In this document: positions 41,504-47,077 of the stretch, piece by piece | Layout: each line of letters starts with the position of its first letter | Position numbering within the stretch: the stretch's first letter is position 1 | Assembly (NCBI RefSeq): GCF_000090795.2 | Contig: NW_003546306.1 | Coordinates: 231,927 to 279,003 of the forward strand | Length of the DNA stretch: 47,077 nt | Direction of reading: 5' to 3' | From: Amphimedon queenslandica | Lineage: Eukaryota > Porifera > Demospongiae > Haplosclerida > Niphatidae | Made by a program: the position numbers and the translations under genes | The notes under the pieces: model-generated | Database searches by the model: none | Told to the model about the DNA's origin: nothing | The model's input: only the letters and a program-made list of their open reading frames with translations

Positions 41504-42953
41504 CCAAAATAGTCAATAAAGACAGGCACTGAATGTGTATTCATGTCCCTAATTATTTAAATATAATACGGTACTTATAATAAGATACATAATATGAAAC
41601 TTCAGATCATAATTATATAAGGTGCAAAACGTATTCTCTTTTGTGACTTACATTGGCATCACTTAATCATGCACATGCACACACAATGAAGATTTACTTA
41701 CTATCTTTTGGCTGCGAAAACTTTCTTTTCTACAATAAAGACACTAAATGATAATGTCAACACAAGTTAACAATTTTTAAAATAAGACAAATGAGCACTG
41801 CTCCAAACCAAACAAGCTACATGTACAATGGAAAACAAAAGTTAACACAATGTAACTGACTGAAGTGTCATACATGTACAACAATTTAACGAAAAAAAAT
41901 GTAGGCTCGGGTACCTGTACATGTAAGTGAAGCTATCATTGTTGTCCCTTACATCCTCAACATTTGGGTGCCAATTTTTAGTACCCACATTTACACATGC
42001 AATTTCACATATTTAAGGCAGTAACACGAAGAGTGCATAAGTCTAACCGTACTATAATAGCTGAAACATCACCACGTAGCCTTATCTTGTGCATCTTTGG
42101 GCATTCCCATATACTGGGTGAAGGTGGCTGCCAAGCTTGTTCGACTTTTTTTTTGGCCGTTTTGGTATCTCTGCTATAGCAGTACTGCATATGAAACTTC
42201 AGCAGCATTGTAAGTTTCCTATTATGATGTGTAAAGCTTCTTTAAGTGTGCTGCACTCTTCTTTATGCTCAACTTAGTACGTACACACAGCCATCAGGTC
42301 GTAAGTGATTTACTTATACACAGTAATGTTTCAGCTACTATAGTGCAATTAGTGTACTTTTGGTAATACGTAATACATACAGGACGAATATCTCCAAAAC
42401 GGTGATTGTGACTGTGCCACTTACGACCTTGGGCATTCTGATAAGCATGACTACGAGGAACCTGAACAATAACACAATATTAATTAGTTGCATTAACAAA
42501 AAAACAATTGGTACATGTACTTACCAGAAAAAAACAAAATGACACTACTTGGAACTACATAAACAGTAGCAAAAAGTCAATGGTTGTAATAAAATTGTTT
42601 ATTGTATCATATTAATTGAAATGAGGTACAATAAGAGACAAAATGAAGTTCACATTCTATGAAAGTGGAACAAATATGAAACAACAAGTTTTACAATACC
42701 ATGCGTTGCAATAAATTACCATTTAAACGATTAAAAAACAAAAGATTTCCGTTTCATTGCCGTTTATATGGAAAGAAAACGGTATACTGTACATAAAACG
42801 TGGGTGTGGCATTTTTCACTGATTCAGAAGACTTTAAGCTGCTTTAGTGGGTCATTGAGCATTTGCTTGAGCCATGTTTCTTCTATTTGAGCTACACAAA
42901 ACCATATGCAAATGTAAGTTATCTTGTATAAACATTAACTGTTTTGTTTTGCC
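41504..42953. other. No gene recognised; small foldback and ACATGTAC words
   Basis: A perfect 12-bp inverted repeat AGGTCGTAAGTG pairs 42297-42308 with 42417-42428. The TAGCTGAAACAT word near 42058 recurs inverted near 42330, suggesting a degraded foldback. Several ACATGTAC palindromes occur. No coding sequence is supported. Confidence 0.45.
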
Positions 42954-43775
42954 CATAGGCGGCTGCAGGATTTGACTACTAGTCGGGCATGGGTGTGGCA
43001 CAGGAAATGGGTTGGGCGCGAAGCGCGCTGTGATTTTGGCCACACCCTCTTTTACGCACCCTTTTTAGCGCAATTTTTTGGTAGCGAAGGTTATTGTAAT
43101 AAAGTAGTGGGTGGTATAGCTCCAACACTGACTTCTGTAGTGGTAACAGTACTAGTAGTAGTATTAGTAGAGGAAGTAGAAGAATAGGGTGATGGAGAAT
43201 GAGCAACAATTGACTGTACATCAACTGTAGCTGTAAAAACTGTAGCTGTATCAACCACAAGAGTAGACTGAGACTCATGATCATCAGCTGATTCAGCAAG
43301 AGACTGACCTAAAGTAAGAATCATGAGATAATCTGTATTATTGACTTCTATACTGTACTTACTAGGTTCACTTTGTAAACTGTTGTTCCTTTTTAGCAGG
43401 CTTGTTCACAAAGGACATAGTGAAGCTAGTCCAGGCTTTTAGACATTGCAACTGACAAGAAAAAAACACTGAAATAGCACTAAATAATGAAATGATTATG
43501 CTTTCTAGTGTTGCTGTGGTGGCCCACTGTGATTGGCACCAAAGTCTTACTACCTCCTCCTTTATTTAGTCTTTCTTCATCACTTTGATATCAGCCTGCC
43601 ATTTATGCATTCATAATTATAAGATTTTCATAAAAAATTGAAATTATAATTGCAATAACTGTTATTAACTATTAATTAGCCATAGAATAACTATTAATTA
43701 TGGTGATGTCACACTTCCGGTCAGAATTTTTGGTCGGGCATTGCCCCTAAATGCCCGACCCTGCAGCTGCCTATG
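42954..43775. mobile_element. hAT-type element, 822 bp
   Basis: CATAGGCGGCTGCAGG at 42954 and, reversed from 43775, CATAGGCAGCTGCAGG are terminal repeats (15 of 16). GTTTTGCC is present immediately outside both ends (42946-42953 and 43776-43783), an exact 8-bp duplication as made by hAT transposases. Just inside the ends, GTCGGGCAT and ATGCCCGAC form a further inverted pair. Too short to carry a transposase, so it is non-autonomous. Confidence 0.92.
43091..43455 (-). pseudogene. Remnant N-terminal exons inside the hAT-type element
   Basis: A minus-strand frame (43324-43091) is rich in Ser, Thr and Val (LAESADDHESQSTLVVDTAT, then SPSPYSSTSSTNTTTSTV). Just upstream, 43450-43370 reads KAWTSFTMSFVNKPAKKEQQ in one frame. 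Ser/Thr-rich leaders ahead of a lost transposase core are plausible in deletion derivatives of hAT elements, but no hAT domain remains to prove it. Confidence 0.35.
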
Positions 43776-43783
43776 GTTTTGCC

Positions 43784-44660
43784 CTCAGGTTTAGCAAGAA
43801 ATCTCCCTCCAATAATATGGCTCTAAGCTGAGTAAAACCAGTGGAAAGGAGTACTGAAGAGCATCAGATTTGCAGTATTAACTGATTTGTAGTCAAGGCA
43901 TAACTATTTATTTGTATAAACAACAAACACATTTTCTTCTTTATTTCTTATACAGGTACAATTGCAAACCTACAGCAAAAATAGTGATATAGCATTCTTA
44001 CAAGAAGATGACAGGGGGGGCTCTACCATACAGCAGCAACTAATAAATGAGCAAACTGACTGAAATAGAACCGAGAACAAACCAACACGAAGTAAAATAT
44101 TCTTTCAAAAACTGCACCCACTCTTGCGCATGACGAAACCATAAATTTGCTAGCGTTTTATTTGAGCTTCGTAGAAAATGTACAAAAACAAAGATGATAC
44201 GAACGGTTTTGTTGCACCATTGTTCTACAGTGCCAAAACGTGAACTTTATTTTGTCTTCTATTGTACAAGCAAACCTGTAGGTACAGAGTATATAAGTTT
44301 ATAAGAAATTGATGCATTCAAAAGACTAAACTTCTGGCAAGAGATAACTTAGAAATGTAGTTAATATCAGGAGGGAAAGGAATAACATGATAGAAAAGGG
44401 GGTACAAATATAGTACTTAAGACAATGGTGAATGAGAATGATGATAATGCTGAAGACAGACGTACCGAGATGGGATAGAAAAAATGTGAGGAAGATGAAA
44501 AGAGAAATGCAGATCACAGAGGTAGTGAGAGGGAGTAACAGGGTGAACAGTAGTAACAGGAGTGTGTATGAATGCAGGGTTGAAGTCTGGGAGGAGTTTC
44601 CTAAAAGATTAATGGGAAGCCAGGAGGGCAGGCTTCCCAGCAATAATTTCTTATTAAATT
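43784..44660. other. No gene recognised
   Basis: AT-rich, with a purine-rich segment at 44430-44640. Open frames on both strands across this segment are low-complexity (Leu/Ser-rich on one strand, Arg/Lys-rich on the other) and not convincing. Confidence 0.4.
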
Positions 44661-44675
44661 CTTTTCAGAAAAGTA

Positions 44676-44800
44676 AAGATCTTATCAGAAAAAGTAAGAT
44701 ATGTCAATACATAGCAAGATCCTATCTTTGACAAGATCTTATCTGAAATATGTTGCAAGATCCTATCTTGGACAAGATCTTTGCTAAGATCTTAGGAATT
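44676..44800. repeat. Short tandem repeat, ~41-bp period
   Basis: GCAAGATCCTATCTT-GACAAGATCTT occurs at 44715 and 44755, with a partial AAGATCTTATCAG unit before them at 44676 and an AAGATCTTAGG remnant after. Confidence 0.7.
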
Positions 44801-45202
44801 TCCAAGATGAAGTGACTGAATATATACTGAATTGGCAAAATAAACTGTAGATCATACATTCAATACATTACACTATTATTTTAACTGCATGAAAAATAAT
44901 TTTGTATTTCATTTTATTAAATAGAAATGTGAAATCTCCATCCTTCCAGCTCCCTTAATTGAAGACATGAGTCTGCATGTGCAGCAAGATAATTTCTTTA
45001 CAATGATGATAAGATGATTTTAAAATTATAATAATACTGATCATAAAGTAAATAATAAAAATGCACATTATTATATAATTATCATGACTTTATTGGGCAT
45101 GGCACAGTAGTTAATTAATTAGAGTAAAAGTTATTAGTTTTGTAACTTTTGATTCTGCAGACTGCATGCAGTGGGTATCGGTACTCCAGGCTCAGAGAGA
45201 TA
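44801..45202. promoter_or_regulatory. Upstream region of the BEN-domain gene
   Basis: No coding seen. As the ~400 bp before the ATG at 45203, it should hold promoter and leader sequence, but I see no firm core promoter element. Confidence 0.25.
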
Positions 45203-46723
45203 ATGGCAAAAACAACTAAACCAGCATCTTCTAGACCCAAAAGGACAAGAAATTTTCCAAATAATCTTAAAAATTATCACTATAAACAAGAAGATCCCAA
45301 ACAACAAGGTCAGTGAAATAGTACAACAGTATTATAACAGTACGAAATTGGGCAACTTTGGCTTGCATGTTAAATTTACTATGATCATGTGTTCAGTAAA
45401 AATGAAAGACGTACACAGTAAATATAACAGCAACCTTGTTACCTTATGTCTATACATGTGTGTTTTCCTATTAGAATGGTTCAAAGTACATTGCATTTCA
45501 AACAATCGACAATACGTTATCAATGCCAAAATGTTTGATACTATTGGAGAAGAGCCTTTTGACCCTGAATATGCAAATATAGGGGATCGAGCACTATGGA
45601 TTGCCAAGGGAAAGGCATACGAGATTGAAATCAAAGGAAGGGCTAGTCAGTGATACAATTAGCGTAAAAGGCGCTTTCATGCAAGTAATGGATGTGCAAT
45701 TATATTATGTAGGAACAAAGGAATCACTATTAAATGATGATCATGATAAAAGACCTTGAGAAAGTTGTAATTATTATGAGCAAGAAAGCAATGAATCCGC
45801 ATTGTCTGACTGTGAGCCAAGAGCTAAATAGGTTGGGTATATATGCTGCAAATACAGGCTCTGATTGTGAAGACAATTTTGTTAACCCATTGTTAGCTGA
45901 GGACGGCTCATTTGTAGGACATTTTGTGAGTAACTTATCATGTTTCACATATAAAACAGAAAGACACCGTAGCAGTTCTTGAGAAGTGTTCTGTAGTAGA
46001 CTCTGAAGTATTAAGTGCTCTCAAGGATGATGTGGAATATCTGAAAAAAAAATGTGACTCTATGTCAGATAATTTAATAGAGAGGATGTATTATTTACTA
46101 AAGAATCATGTGGCTGCTAATAAACATATTTCCAAGTTTGAATCTTCAAACAGGGTGAAAACTGACTCCCCTGGCATCATCAGGCTTGATTTGTCTAAAG
46201 CATAACATGCGTAAAACTTTTGGCTTTTAATATTTTTTATTTTTCAGAGTGCACTTGCAAATTCAATGGAAGATCAGGAGAAGAATGTTGCAGATGACTC
46301 TGACAAAAGAAAATTTACTGATGTAAGCTAAATTTCTATTAATATAGACCTACTTGTATTATTGTTCCTTATAGCAAAATACTAATCTTTTACATGTCCA
46401 TGGTAAAGATTGCTATAAATATGCATTAGCACTAATGGATGTGGTGTTTACTAAGGAGAAGATGGCATCAAGCTGCTTTTATGCAACTTCCAGATCCAAG
46501 AAAACACCACTGCCTCAGAAGAAAGTACGATTAATAGAAGGTTTGTATAATGTTTAAATTTATGTCTTATTATGCTGTTTTAGAGTGTATAGATATGAAA
46601 TATGGCAAAGGAACAGTCACAAAAAATAGAAAAGACCTCAAATCTCGCTTGAATCAAAAATGCATTGACCAAAGAAAATTATTGGTTGTAAAATCCGAAG
46701 ATAGGAAAGAAATTGAACTTTGA
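45203..46723 (+). CDS. BEN-domain protein, seven exons, probably damaged
   Basis: Exons are 45203-45308, 45475-45645, 45713-45925, 45960-46154, 46248-46322, 46375-46540 and 46584-46723, all with GT-AG borders, most with matching phases. The start reads MAKTTKPASSRPKRTRNF (basic, nuclear-like), and exon 2 has EEPFDPEYANIGDRALWIA. Exon 4 is a coiled coil (LKDDVEYLKKKCDSMSDNL). Exons 6-7 form the BEN domain: YALALMDVVFTKEKMASS, LPQKKVRLIEECIDMKYG and LKSRLNQKCIDQRKL. BEN domains bind DNA or chromatin proteins in transcriptional repression. Exon 3 has an in-frame TGA and a needed frame change near 45820, so it is either a recent pseudogene, mis-modelled or mis-sequenced. Confidence 0.75.
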
Positions 46724-46846
46724 GAGAGACATTAAGAGCATTAATTTATTAGTATTTAAAATGTTTGACATGTGTAATTTTTTCTTACTATTAAATTTCC
46801 TTTACCTATAAAATTGAGATTGTTATATGATACTAACATTAAAATT

Positions 46847-47068
46847 TCAATACCTGACATCAGCTATATCTGGTACTTCTCTACAATCATTATCATTGCC
46901 TACTACTTCTGTGTCTATAATACGATCAACAGTAATGAGAATAAGAGATATGTTGTCTGTACTGTTCTTTTTAAGTGCTTCATAAACTAACCCTTCACAA
47001 ACATCATAATACTCTTTAAGAAACCAATTTCCTTTCAATTCCTCTTTTGTCACACAAACTCAATCACG
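46847..47068 (-). CDS. PP2C-family protein phosphatase, last exon (partial gene)
   Basis: After an AG acceptor near 47069 the frame reads VTKEELKGNWFLKEYYDVCE, then GLVYEALKKNSTDNISLILI, then an acidic tail (VVGNDNDCREVPDIADVRY) and stop at 46847. A-x-K-x-x-S-x-D-N-I-S-hydrophobic is the final conserved PP2C/PPM motif, whose Asp binds catalytic Mn/Mg. The alpha helix before it (VCEGLVYEAL) is also in the right place. The remaining exons are beyond the window edge. The gene ends about 120 bp from the BEN gene stop on the opposite strand. Uninterrupted, so likely a functional host gene. Confidence 0.72.
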
Positions 47069-47077
47069 TCAATTTCT

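Noticed and set aside
42972-43187. Plus-strand frame within the hAT-type element
   Set aside because: Val-rich end is a translation of a GTA/GTAGTA repeat and begins inside the terminal repeat.
44326-44731. Overlapping ~100-codon frames on both strands
   Set aside because: Low-complexity purine-rich tract with no motif; neither strand has splice or start support.

Overview
This is an AT-rich eukaryotic (metazoan) window. Genes are split by short GT-AG introns (about 55-350 bp) and most coding sequence belongs to decayed transposable elements. The mixture of DIRS retrotransposons, a Helitron with a C-terminal OTU domain, pogo/Tigger, PIF/Harbinger and hAT elements, plus a BEN-domain gene, fits a basal marine invertebrate. 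My best guess is a demosponge, but that rests on gene style and not on any host marker.

Layout. 1-2.3 kb: a foldback element, a broken HIRAN-domain gene and a hAT transposase tail. 2.5-6.3 kb: a nearly complete DIRS-type element on the minus strand (Gag with zinc knuckle, RT-RNase H, tyrosine recombinase). 6.85-8.4 kb: a second, truncated DIRS RT split by a 548-bp MITE. 8.6-8.8 kb: a short tandem repeat. 10.2-17.1 kb: a multi-exon minus-strand gene of a family I cannot assign to a named superfamily. It has DDE-transposase-like motifs, a Cys-rich tail and a ~230-bp tandem array before its first exon. One of its introns carries a 2.48-kb Tigger-like element (11696-14177) that holds both a transposase and a convergent HIRAN-domain gene. 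17.7-22.4 kb: MITEs, foldbacks, tandem repeats, an inverted ~365-bp duplication and a PHD-finger exon. 22.96-24.56 kb: a second pogo/Tigger element with TIRs and a TA duplication. 25.0-26.0 kb: two unrecognised minus-strand exons. 26.2-28.9 kb: a complete two-gene PIF/Harbinger element with TIRs and TAA duplication. 29.7-36.7 kb: a decayed Helitron (zinc/DUF6570-like region, HUH Rep, PIF1 helicase, OTU). 36.7-42.9 kb: sparse exon candidates, a tRNA-like segment inside a TIR element, and foldbacks. 42.95-43.78 kb: a hAT-type element with 8-bp duplication. 45.2-46.7 kb: a seven-exon BEN-domain gene. 46.8-47.1 kb: the last exon of a PP2C phosphatase on the minus strand.

The only likely host genes are the BEN-domain gene and the PP2C gene, which converge tail to tail. 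Almost all transposase genes carry stops, frameshifts or lost catalytic residues, so the window looks like an old, layered transposon landing zone. The two observations most worth following are the HIRAN gene bracketed by Tigger-like ends (with a second copy near 1.1-1.8 kb beside a related end sequence) and the DDE-like family at 10.4-16.2 kb.
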